Below, piece after piece: positions 8,376-15,897 of a DNA stretch of 64,000 bases (its first letter is position 1; every line of letters starts with the position of its first letter). Source of the stretch: an uncultured Bacteroides sp. (GTDB taxonomy: Bacteria; Bacteroidota; Bacteroidia; Bacteroidales; Bacteroidaceae); NCBI GenBank assembly GCA_949289345.1, contig CASENS010000093.1, positions 1-64,000 on the forward strand, read 5' to 3'. Under the pieces are notes generated by a model. That model did not search any database and was not told the origin of the DNA. It saw only the letters and a program-made list of their open reading frames with translations. The position numbers were made by a program, and so were the translations under genes.

Positions 8376-8412
8376 TTTGTTCACTTGCTTTCAAAAAAAA
8401 TCCGTACTTTTG
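8376..8412 (+). promoter_or_regulatory. Promoter of the yjbQ-like gene
   Basis: TACTTTTG at 8405-8412 matches TAnnTTTG exactly. A TTTG is present at 8376-8379 but its 25-bp spacing is longer than usual; TTGC at 8385-8388 is an alternative. The start codon follows about 30 nt after the -7 box. Confidence 0.5.
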
Positions 8413-8442
8413 TCCTGTTAATCAGTAGAACAGAAAAAACAT

Positions 8443-8859
8443 ATGATGCGACAAGTAACCTTTCGTTTGTCCGCCAAAAGGCGGGGATGTCATTTGGTGA
8501 CGCGCGAGATAATGGAGCATTTGCCCCGTCCGTTGCCCGAAGTCGGGTTGCTGAACCTTTTCGTGCAGCACACTTCGTGCGCCCTTTCCATCAACGAGAA
8601 CGCTGACCCCGACGTGCGCGGTGATATGGAACGGATACTGAACCACTTGGTTAAAGAAAACGAACCTTATTACGAACATACCTTGGAGGGACTTGACGAT
8701 ATGCCAGCCCATGCCAAGTGCTCACTTTTCGGTGTGAGCCTAACCATCCCTATTGTAGGCGGCAGGTTGGCTTTGGGTACGTGGCAAGGTGTTTACCTTT
8801 GTGAGTTTCGTAATCATGGAGGAGAACGGCAGATTGTGGCGACACTTTATGGAGTTTAA
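8443..8859 (+). CDS. YjbQ/UPF0047 family protein (secondary thiamine-phosphate synthase-type)
   Basis: The 138-residue product matches the length of the YjbQ family. The signature VQHTSCALSINENADPDVRGDMER, shown here by HTSCALSINEN (about residues 47-57) and the DPDVRGDM stretch, is nearly invariant in the family, and GTWQGVYLCEFR closes the fold. E. coli YjbQ has weak thiamine-phosphate synthase activity, but its real cellular job is not settled, so that name should be treated with care. The gene stands alone between uvrB (divergent) and rpsA, which has its own strong promoter. Confidence 0.9.
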   Translation: MMRQVTFRLSAKRRGCHLVTREIMEHLPRPLPEVGLLNLFVQHTSCALSINENADPDVRGDMERILNHLVKENEPYYEHTLEGLDDMPAHAKCSLFGVSLTIPIVGGRLALGTWQGVYLCEFRNHGGERQIVATLYGV

Positions 8860-8887
8860 TCTGCGGATTAAAATTTGTTCCGAACAT

Positions 8888-8919
8888 TTTGTCATTCAAG
8901 AAAAAATGTACTATCTTTG
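8888..8919 (+). promoter_or_regulatory. Strong rpsA promoter
   Basis: TTTG at 8888-8891 and TATCTTTG at 8912-8919, separated by exactly 20 bp, fit the Bacteroidetes consensus in both boxes. Transcription should start near 8926, leaving a 5' UTR of about 60 nt that is rich in A and T (TTAATTTATTTATT...), as is common for highly translated genes that lack a Shine-Dalgarno sequence. Confidence 0.75.
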
Positions 8920-8985
8920 CGCCCAATTTATGAGTCAACATAATGTCTCACTCAATTAATTTATTTATTAACTTATTAATTATTA

Positions 8986-10782
8986 ATGGAAAAATTTGAC
9001 AAAGTAGCCCCCGTTGATGACTTCAACTGGGATGCGTATGAACATGGTGAAACAAACACTAACGTTAGTCACGAAGACTTGGAGAAGGCGTATGACAACA
9101 CGCTGAATAAGGTGACTGACCGTGAGGTGGTGGACGGTACCGTAATCGCAATGAACAAGCGTGAAGTAGTTGTGAACATCGGTTACAAATCAGACGGCAT
9201 CATTCCGATGAGTGAATTCCGTTACAATCCGGACTTGAAAGTAGGTGACAGTGTTGAGGTGTACATCGAAAACCAGGAGGACAAGAAAGGACAGCTGGTG
9301 TTGTCGCACCGCAAGGCTCGTGCAGCCCGTTCTTGGGACCGTGTAAACGCAGCTTTGGAAAACCAGGAAATCATCAAGGGATATATCAAATGCCGCACAA
9401 AGGGTGGTATGATTGTAGACGTGTTCGGTATCGAGGCATTCTTGCCCGGTTCGCAAATCGACGTGAAGCCTATCCGCGATTACGATGTATTCGTTGGTAA
9501 AACAATGGAATTCAAGGTGGTTAAAATCAACCAGGAATTCAAGAACGTGGTTGTTTCGCACAAGGCGCTCATCGAAGCTGAGTTGGAACAACAGAAGAAA
9601 GAAATCATCAGTAAACTTGAGAAAGGACAAGTTCTCGAAGGTACTGTCAAGAATATCACCTCTTACGGTGTGTTTATCGACTTGGGCGGCGTAGATGGCT
9701 TGATTCACATCACTGACCTGTCTTGGGGCCGCGTAAGCGATCCGCATGAAGTTGTTGAGCTTGACCAAAAGCTGAATGTCGTTATCCTTGACTTCGATGA
9801 CGAGAAGAAGCGTATCGCATTGGGCTTGAAGCAACTGACTCCGCATCCTTGGGATGCCCTCGACCCGAACTTGAAGGTGGGTGACCACGTGAAAGGCAAA
9901 GTCGTGGTGATGGCCGATTATGGTGCATTCATCGAAATCGCTCCAGGTGTAGAAGGATTAATTCACGTATCCGAAATGTCTTGGTCACAACATCTGCGTT
10001 CCGCTCAAGATTTCATGAAAGTGGGCGACGAAGTAGAGGCTGTTATCTTGACGTTGGATCGCGAAGAGCGCAAGATGTCTTTGGGTATCAAGCAACTGAG
10101 ACCGGATCCATGGGAAACCATCGAAGAGAAATATCCGATTGGAAGCAAGCACACGGCCAAAGTACGCAACTTCACCAACTTCGGTGTGTTCGTAGAAGTA
10201 GAAGAGGGAGTAGACGGCTTGATTCACATCTCCGACCTGTCTTGGACGAAGAAGATTAAACATCCCTCTGAGTTTACACAGATTGGTGCGGACATTGATG
10301 TGATTGTATTGGAAATAGATAAAGACAACCGTCGCTTGAGCCTTGGTCACAAACAGTTGGAAGAAAATCCTTGGGATGTATTCGAAACTGTCTTTACGGT
10401 AGGTTCCGTACACGATGGTACTATTATCGAAATGTTGGACAAGGGAGCTGTAGTGGCTCTGCCTTACGGTGTGGAGGGTTTCGCTACTCCGAAACATTTG
10501 GTTAAGGAAGACGGTACACAGGCTCAATTGGAAGAAAAACTTCCGTTCAAGGTTATCGAGTTTAACAAGGACGCTAAGCGTATCATTGTATCTCATAGCC
10601 GTATTTTTGAAGATGCTGCCAAAGCTGAGGAGAGAGCTGAAAGAAAGGCTGCTCGCAAGGCAAGCGCAAGCAAGAAGGAAGAAACTCCGGTTATTCAGAA
10701 CCAGGCCGCTTCTACAACGCTGGGTGACATTGACGCCTTGGCCGCTCTGAAGCAGCAATTGGAAGCTGAGAAGAAGAAATAA
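8986..10782 (+). CDS. rpsA: 30S ribosomal protein S1
   Basis: The 598-residue protein consists of consecutive S1 RNA-binding repeats with the recurring strand pattern G.V....YG.FI..GGVDGLIH.SDLSW, clearest at residues about 215-285, 300-372 and 387-457. The N-terminal ~45 acidic residues probably dock on the ribosome through S2. The C-terminus is a lysine/alanine-rich tail ending EKKK. S1 delivers mRNA to the small subunit, which matters in Bacteroidetes because they hardly use Shine-Dalgarno pairing. The gene has a strong promoter and is closed by a strong terminator, so it is monocistronic. Confidence 0.97.
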   Translation: MEKFDKVAPVDDFNWDAYEHGETNTNVSHEDLEKAYDNTLNKVTDREVVDGTVIAMNKREVVVNIGYKSDGIIPMSEFRYNPDLKVGDSVEVYIENQEDKKGQLVLSHRKARAARSWDRVNAALENQEIIKGYIKCRTKGGMIVDVFGIEAFLPGSQIDVKPIRDYDVFVGKTMEFKVVKINQEFKNVVVSHKALIEAELEQQKKEIISKLEKGQVLEGTVKNITSYGVFIDLGGVDGLIHITDLSWGRVSDPHEVVELDQKLNVVILDFDDEKKRIALGLKQLTPHPWDALDPNLKVGDHVKGKVVVMADYGAFIEIAPGVEGLIHVSEMSWSQHLRSAQDFMKVGDEVEAVILTLDREERKMSLGIKQLRPDPWETIEEKYPIGSKHTAKVRNFTNFGVFVEVEEGVDGLIHISDLSWTKKIKHPSEFTQIGADIDVIVLEIDKDNRRLSLGHKQLEENPWDVFETVFTVGSVHDGTIIEMLDKGAVVALPYGVEGFATPKHLVKEDGTQAQLEEKLPFKVIEFNKDAKRIIVSHSRIFEDAAKAEERAERKAARKASASKKEETPVIQNQAASTTLGDIDALAALKQQLEAEKKK

Positions 10783-10812
10783 AAAATCATTTCTATTCTT
10801 TAATATGTAAAA

Positions 10813-10844
10813 AGAGAGCACGCTTTTCAGTGTGCTCTCTTTTT
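10813..10844 (+). terminator. rpsA intrinsic terminator
   Basis: A perfect stem AGAGAGCAC (10813-10821) / GTGCTCTCT (10832-10840) with a 10-nt loop is followed by TTTT and further T-rich sequence. It lies 30 bp after the rpsA stop codon. Confidence 0.85.
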
Positions 10845-10876
10845 GTTCTTGAGTGTGTAGGTTTATAAAATGAATT

Positions 10877-10906
10877 AGCCCCCTTCACTCTCAACGAAGG
10901 GGGGCT
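10877..10906 (-). terminator. Terminator of the metY-like gene
   Basis: AGCCCCCTTC (10877-10886) and GAAGGGGGGCT (10896-10906) form a stem with one bulged base. It lies 16 bp after the stop of the minus-strand gene at 10923. On that strand the stem is followed by AATTCATTTT, so termination is plausible, though the C/G-rich arms also resemble the dispersed spacer repeats. Confidence 0.5.
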
Positions 10907-10922
10907 TGTTAACATTATTGAC

Positions 10923-12203
10923 TTACGCATTCAGTGCCTGCTCAATGTCTGCAATGATGTCCTCGGCATTCTCAATACCTACGGAGAAGCGGATAAGGTC
11001 GGGACGTACGCCGGCTTCGATAAGTTGCTCGTCCGTAAGCTGGCGGTGTGTATGGCTGGCGGGATGGAGTACACAGGTGCGGGCATCAGCTACATGAGTG
11101 ACGATAGCGGCCAGCTTCAGATGGTCCATGAAGCGGATGGCCACGTCGCGTCCGCCTTTTAAGCCGAAGGAAATGACACCACACGACCCATTAGGCATGT
11201 ATTTTTTTGCCAATTCATAATACTTATTGCCTGGCAGGCCGCAATAGTTGACCCATGCTACTTTTTCATTCTTCTGGAGGTATTCGGCCACCTTTTGAGC
11301 ATTGCGGCAATGCTGAGGCATGCGCAGATGTAAAGTCTCCAGACCCAAGTTCAGAAGAAAAGCGTTCATCGGGCTTTGGATGCTGCCCAGGTCACGCATC
11401 AACTGAGCCGTGGCCTTGGTGATGTAAGCCATCTTGCCGAATGCCTTTGTGTAGGTCAATCCGTGATATGATTCATCGGGCGTGCAGAGACCAGGGAATT
11501 TGTCGGCATGGGCGTCCCAGTCAAAATTCCCGCTATCTACGATGGCTCCACCTACGCTAGTAGCGTGTCCGTCCATATATTTAGTGGTAGAGTGCACCAC
11601 GATGTCTGCTCCCCATTCGAAAGGACGGCAATTGATTGGAGTAGGGAAGGTGTTGTCTACAATGAGAGGTACGCCATGAGAATGGGCGATACGGGCAAAT
11701 TTTTCAATGTCCAACACTTCTAGGGCGGGGTTGGAGATGGTTTCACCGAACAAGGCTTTGGTGTTGGGGCGGAAAGCCTTGGCGATTTCCTCTTCCGAAT
11801 CATCGGGATTGACAAAAGTCACTTCGATGCCCAACTTCTTCATGGTGACGTTGAACAAGTTGAACGTGCCTCCATAGATGGCCGAAGAGCATACAAAGTG
11901 GTCGCCCGCCTGGCAGATGTTGAAGATGGCATAAAAGTTGGCGGCTTGTCCGCTGGATGTCAGCATGGCGCCCACACCTCCTTCCAATGCGGCAATCTTG
12001 GCCGCTACGGCATCGTTCGTGGGGTTTTGCAGGCGGGTGTAGAAGTAACCACTGTCTTCCAGGTCGAAAAGACGGGCCATCTGCTCGCTCGTGTCATATT
12101 TGAAAGTGGTGCTTTGATAGATGGGGAGCACGCGCGGCTCGCCCTTTTTGGGAGACCATCCGGCTTGTACGCAGACGGTTTCAGGTTTCAGTTGTTTGGT
12201 CAT
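10923..12203 (-). CDS. metY: O-acetylhomoserine aminocarboxypropyltransferase/cysteine synthase family enzyme
   Basis: The 426-residue PLP enzyme belongs to the Cys/Met metabolism (MetY) branch. The PLP lysine is Lys208 in VVHSTTKYMDGH; the phosphate-binding turn SSGQAA is at 83-88 and VDNTFPTP at 182-189. Such enzymes make homocysteine from O-acetylhomoserine and sulfide for methionine synthesis. The start at 12203 (MTKQLKPETV) was chosen because an exact -7 box lies at 12243-12250, so a longer frame opening at 12275 would begin upstream of the transcript. Specificity between sulfhydrylase and a gamma-lyase cannot be read from the sequence alone. Confidence 0.92.
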   Translation of the reverse strand: MTKQLKPETVCVQAGWSPKKGEPRVLPIYQSTTFKYDTSEQMARLFDLEDSGYFYTRLQNPTNDAVAAKIAALEGGVGAMLTSSGQAANFYAIFNICQAGDHFVCSSAIYGGTFNLFNVTMKKLGIEVTFVNPDDSEEEIAKAFRPNTKALFGETISNPALEVLDIEKFARIAHSHGVPLIVDNTFPTPINCRPFEWGADIVVHSTTKYMDGHATSVGGAIVDSGNFDWDAHADKFPGLCTPDESYHGLTYTKAFGKMAYITKATAQLMRDLGSIQSPMNAFLLNLGLETLHLRMPQHCRNAQKVAEYLQKNEKVAWVNYCGLPGNKYYELAKKYMPNGSCGVISFGLKGGRDVAIRFMDHLKLAAIVTHVADARTCVLHPASHTHRQLTDEQLIEAGVRPDLIRFSVGIENAEDIIADIEQALNA

Positions 12204-12242
12204 AATTCTATGTCTGTTATCAATTAAATGCGAAATATGGTG

Positions 12243-12270
12243 CAAAAGTAAGGAAAATAATGTACTTTTG
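12243..12270. promoter_or_regulatory. Divergent promoter pair (metY-like / amidase)
   Basis: The complement of 12243-12250 reads TACTTTTG for the minus-strand gene and 12263-12270 reads TACTTTTG for the plus-strand gene. The two -7 boxes are only 12 bp apart and face away from each other, so the polymerases must compete for this site and the two genes may influence one another. Confidence 0.6.
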
Positions 12271-12311
12271 TCCACGTAAAATTGTTTTTAGCACGATTAT
12301 TCATATTAATT

Positions 12312-13316
12312 ATGGTACGCACCCTGCTGATTTCCTTCTTTCTGACCTTGTCCGTGGCCTTGCAAGCCCAGCAAACTACCGATACACCCCGCCCGGGCGA
12401 AGGCATCGCCGCTTTCCTGGAGCGCAATAACCGTCCTAGTCGCACGTATTATCGGGAATTCCTTCGCTTGAACGAGAAGACGCTGAAAGGCAAACAAGAA
12501 CTGAGGTTAGGGGTGAAATACATCCTTCCGCCTTTGCGAGAAAAAGGCGGTGCCTCCACGAGAGACAGAGAGCTTCAAACCTTGGAGGAGCCATTGTTCG
12601 GCAAGAAATTCAAGGAAGTGAAGGTAAAGGGCAATAGCTTAAAGGGCGCGTGCTTCTACATCGTGAGCGGTCATGGAGGTCCTGATCCCGGTGCCATAGG
12701 TAGGGTGGGTAAGCATGAATTGCACGAAGATGAGTATGCCTATGACGTAGCCTTGCGTCTGGCCCGCAACCTGATGGAAGAAGGCGCGGCGGTGCGCATC
12801 ATCATCCAAGACAAGAAGGACGGAATACGTGATGACCGTTACTTGAAGAACAGCAAGCGGGAGACATGCATGGGCGATGCCATCCCCTTGAACCAGGTGG
12901 CACGCCTCCAGCAACGTTGTGACAAGATAAACGAACTCTATGCCAAGGACCGCAAGATGTACGGGTATTGCCGTTCGGTCTTCCTGCACGTAGACAGCAG
13001 GGGCAAAGGCGAACAGATAGATGTCTTCTTCTATCACGCACCGGGCAGTAAGTATGGCGAACGCATGGCGCGTGGCATGAAGAACCTTTTCCAGCAGAAA
13101 TATGACAAACATCAGCCTACGCGAGGGTTTGAAGGAACTGTCAGCGCACGCAAGCTCTATGTGTTGCTCCACTCCACGCCTCCCGCCTTGTATGTGGAGC
13201 TGGGTAACATTCAAAATACGTTCGACCAGCGCCGTTTTGTTCTAAGCGATAACCGGCAGGCCTTGGCCAACTGGATGAAGGAAGGGTTGGTGAAGGATTA
13301 TAAATCTGCTAAATAA
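12312..13316 (+). CDS. Secreted N-acetylmuramoyl-L-alanine amidase (Amidase_3)
   Basis: The 334-residue product begins with a signal peptide (MVRTLLISFFLTLSVALQAQ). The start at 12312 is preferred over 12282 because the latter lies only 12 bp after the -7 box and would disrupt the leader. Residues about 110-325 form the zinc amidase fold: VSGHGGPDPGAIG gives the first His, HEDEYAYDVALRLA the Glu, and FLHVDS a later His. The region before it (ERNNRPSRTYYREF.RLN) resembles a small LysM-like segment. It should cleave the peptide from MurNAc in the periplasm, in cell separation or wall turnover. The Glu and His ligands look intact. Confidence 0.88.
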   Translation: MVRTLLISFFLTLSVALQAQQTTDTPRPGEGIAAFLERNNRPSRTYYREFLRLNEKTLKGKQELRLGVKYILPPLREKGGASTRDRELQTLEEPLFGKKFKEVKVKGNSLKGACFYIVSGHGGPDPGAIGRVGKHELHEDEYAYDVALRLARNLMEEGAAVRIIIQDKKDGIRDDRYLKNSKRETCMGDAIPLNQVARLQQRCDKINELYAKDRKMYGYCRSVFLHVDSRGKGEQIDVFFYHAPGSKYGERMARGMKNLFQQKYDKHQPTRGFEGTVSARKLYVLLHSTPPALYVELGNIQNTFDQRRFVLSDNRQALANWMKEGLVKDYKSAK

Positions 13317-13442
13317 GACGGACGCAATCGTTTGCGGTTAGTGGACGGAACAATCTTCTTTTTCGGATAAGAGCGGTTGGAAGGATTGGGTTACTTTTGC
13401 GAAGTTTTCAGTCAAAGGAACGCCTAACTCAAAATAAATTTC

Positions 13443-13450
13443 TATCTTTG
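13443..13450 (+). promoter_or_regulatory. Promoter -7 box of the LacI-type regulator
   Basis: TATCTTTG matches TAnnTTTG exactly and lies 18 bp before the ATG at 13469. This makes 13469 the likely start and excludes an in-frame ATG at 13397 that lies upstream of the transcript. Confidence 0.55.
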
Positions 13451-13468
13451 GCTGCAAAACCTTTGGCC

Positions 13469-14473
13469 ATGAATAAACCGCAGATTACCATTAAAGATAT
13501 CGCACGGGCATTGGGTGTGTCGCCCTCTACCGTGTCACGCGCTTTGAAGGACAATCCTGACATTAGCCGTGACATGCGTCAACAGATTCAAGCCTATGCC
13601 CGCGAACATAATTACAAGCCCAACGCACAGGCCATCAACTTGCGGGCGGGACGGACGAACACCATCGGCGTCATTGTGCCCCAGATGATACACCACTTCT
13701 TTTCGTGCGTGCTGAGCGGCATCGAGCAATCGGCCTCACAAGCCGGATATAATATACTGGTGGCGCAAAGCAACGAGTCCTACGAAAAAGAGGTAAACAT
13801 CACCCGTTCGTTTCTCTCGGCCCGTGTATGCGGGGTCATCGCTTCTTTGGCCAAAGGCACTTCGCGCTACGAACACTACCAGGAATTGCTGGACAACAAT
13901 ATTCCTATCGTCTTTTATGACCGCATCTGCACCGGTGTACGCACCGAACGCGTGGTAGTGGATGACTATGCCGGTTCGTTCACGGCCGTAGAATATATGA
14001 TACAGACGGGATGCAAGCGCATCTGCTTCTATGGAGCCGACCCGCATTTGGAAATCACCAAGAACCGGCGCAACGGTTATCTGGACGCCCTGCGCAAATA
14101 TCACATCCCCGTGGACGAGGACATGATGCTCCTATGCGACACACGCGAGGAGGCCATCGCCATCACGCCTGACCTGCTGGATTGTCCAGAACATCCGGAC
14201 GGATTCTTCGCCATCAATGACGAAACTGCCGCGGGCATTCTCTATGCCTGCAAGATTATGGGGGTGAAGGTACCCGAAGAAGTGTCTATCTGCGGATTCA
14301 CGAACGGAACCATTGCCCAAAACACCGACCCGAAGCTGACCACTGTGGAGCAGCATGGCGAGGAAGTGGGACGTAGCGCTTTTGAGATTTTACAGGAGAA
14401 GTTGGACGGCACGGAGAAGAGTCCGAACAAAATAGTGCGGACGAACTTAGTGGTGAGAGGAACAACGAAATAA
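13469..14473 (+). CDS. LacI family transcriptional regulator of an alpha-glucoside operon
   Basis: The 334-residue protein starts with the LacI helix-turn-helix (ITIKDIARALGVSPSTVSRALKDNPDIS) and a hinge helix (HNYKPNAQAINLRAGRT), followed by a periplasmic-binding-protein-like effector domain (GVIVPQMIHHFFSCVLSGIE onward). It is 18 bp upstream of a sugar transporter, which is followed by a GH65 phosphorylase, so it probably controls that operon in response to the sugar or its phosphate. Whether it represses or activates cannot be seen; no obvious palindromic operator stands out in the short region before it. Confidence 0.92.
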   Translation: MNKPQITIKDIARALGVSPSTVSRALKDNPDISRDMRQQIQAYAREHNYKPNAQAINLRAGRTNTIGVIVPQMIHHFFSCVLSGIEQSASQAGYNILVAQSNESYEKEVNITRSFLSARVCGVIASLAKGTSRYEHYQELLDNNIPIVFYDRICTGVRTERVVVDDYAGSFTAVEYMIQTGCKRICFYGADPHLEITKNRRNGYLDALRKYHIPVDEDMMLLCDTREEAIAITPDLLDCPEHPDGFFAINDETAAGILYACKIMGVKVPEEVSICGFTNGTIAQNTDPKLTTVEQHGEEVGRSAFEILQEKLDGTEKSPNKIVRTNLVVRGTTK

Positions 14474-14491
14474 AATAACCATATCATACAC

Positions 14492-15850
14492 ATGAAGACA
14501 AAACCTAATTTAAGTTTCTGGAAGCTGTGGAACATTAGCTTCGGTTTCTTCGGCGTACAGATAGCCTACGCCTTGCAGAGTGCCAACATCAGCCGGATAT
14601 TTGCTACCTTAGGCGCCGATCCGCATAGTCTGAGTTATTTTTGGATATTACCCCCTTTGGCGGGCATCATCGTGCAGCCGCTTGTGGGAGCGGCCAGTGA
14701 CAAGACGTGGTGTCGCTTCGGACGGCGCATTCCCTACCTGTTTATCGGGTCACTCATTGCAGTATTGGTGATGTGCCTCCTACCCAATGCGGGAAGTTTC
14801 GGCATGAGCGTCAGTACGGCCATGGTGTTCGGCCTCTTCGCCCTAATGTTCCTCGATACTTCTATTAATATGGCTATGCAGCCTTTCAAAATGATGGTAG
14901 GCGACATGGTGAACGAGAAACAAAAAGGCTTGGCTTACTCCATCCAAAGTTTCTTGTGCAACGCAGGAAGCCTTGTAGGCTACCTGTTCCCCTTCATCTT
15001 TGCTTGGGTGGGACTGAAGAACACTGCCCCGCAAGGTGTCATACCGGACACGGTTATCTGGTCCTTCTACATCGGTGCGGCCATCCTCATCCTCTGCGTT
15101 ATCTACACCTCGGTGAAGGTGAAGGAAATGCCTCCGAAGGAATACGCCGAATACCACGGAATCACGCAAGAAGAGGAGAAAGAGAAGGTCAACATGCTCC
15201 GTCTGCTCGTGAAGGCGCCAAAGGCTTTCTGGACGGTAGGATTGGTGCAGTTTTTCTGCTGGTTCGCCTTCATGTTCATGTGGACGTACACCAACGGAAG
15301 CATCGCCGCCAACGTGTTCGGTGCACCCACCACGGAGACTTTGGTGCATGGCGTGAAGCGTGTCGTATTGGACACCACCAGCTTGCAATACCAAACGGCC
15401 GCCAACTGGGTGGGCGTGCTCTTTGCCGTGCAGGCCATTGGGTCTGTGCTTTGGGCCGTGTGCATTCCCCTGTTCAATAATCGTAAGATAGTCTATGCCC
15501 TCAGCCTTGTTTTGGGCGGTATCGGGTTCATTTCCACTTACTTCATCCATAACCAATACATGCTGTTCCTCTCGTTCATCCTCATCGGGTGTGCCTGGGC
15601 GGCCATGCTTGCCTTGCCCTTCACCATCTTGACCAACGCGTTGAGCGGGGGACACATGGGCACGTATCTCGGTCTCTTTAACGGCACCATCTGCGTGCCT
15701 CAGATTGTGGCCGCTGCCTTAGGAGGAAGCATTCTCGCTCTCTTCACGCCCGAAGGCGGTCTGCCTCCGGAGATTAACATGCTGGTCATGGCGGGCATCA
15801 TGCTCATAATGGGAGCCTGCTGCGTAGGCATTATCAAAGAGAAAGGATGA
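14492..15850 (+). CDS. Sugar transporter of the MFS/GPH-like (SLC45-type) group
   Basis: The 452-residue inner-membrane protein has about twelve hydrophobic segments. The N-terminal half carries the disaccharide-transporter pattern FGFFGVQIAYALQSANISRIF, ILPPLAGIIVQPLVGAASDKTW and GRRIPYL, typical of sugar:H+ symporters related to plant sucrose and SLC45 carriers. It lies between the LacI regulator and the GH65 phosphorylase in one operon, so it should import the disaccharide that the phosphorylase cleaves, probably maltose or another alpha-glucobiose. The gap to the phosphorylase is 47 bp with no terminator. Confidence 0.9.
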   Translation: MKTKPNLSFWKLWNISFGFFGVQIAYALQSANISRIFATLGADPHSLSYFWILPPLAGIIVQPLVGAASDKTWCRFGRRIPYLFIGSLIAVLVMCLLPNAGSFGMSVSTAMVFGLFALMFLDTSINMAMQPFKMMVGDMVNEKQKGLAYSIQSFLCNAGSLVGYLFPFIFAWVGLKNTAPQGVIPDTVIWSFYIGAAILILCVIYTSVKVKEMPPKEYAEYHGITQEEEKEKVNMLRLLVKAPKAFWTVGLVQFFCWFAFMFMWTYTNGSIAANVFGAPTTETLVHGVKRVVLDTTSLQYQTAANWVGVLFAVQAIGSVLWAVCIPLFNNRKIVYALSLVLGGIGFISTYFIHNQYMLFLSFILIGCAWAAMLALPFTILTNALSGGHMGTYLGLFNGTICVPQIVAAALGGSILALFTPEGGLPPEINMLVMAGIMLIMGACCVGIIKEKG

Positions 15851-15897
15851 AAAATCTGAATAGCAAGAATGAGTTACAAGATTAAATCGAGCCATCC

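Noticed and set aside
9190..10821. Minus-strand frames over rpsA
   Set aside because: Shadow frames; the plus strand encodes S1 with consensus promoter and terminator.
12204..12275. Upstream start of the metY-like gene at 12275
   Set aside because: It lies upstream of the -7 box at 12243-12250, so it would not be on the transcript.
14843..15655. Antisense 270-residue frame over the sugar transporter
   Set aside because: Low-complexity His/Glu/Gly-rich product with no domain; the plus strand encodes a clear transporter.
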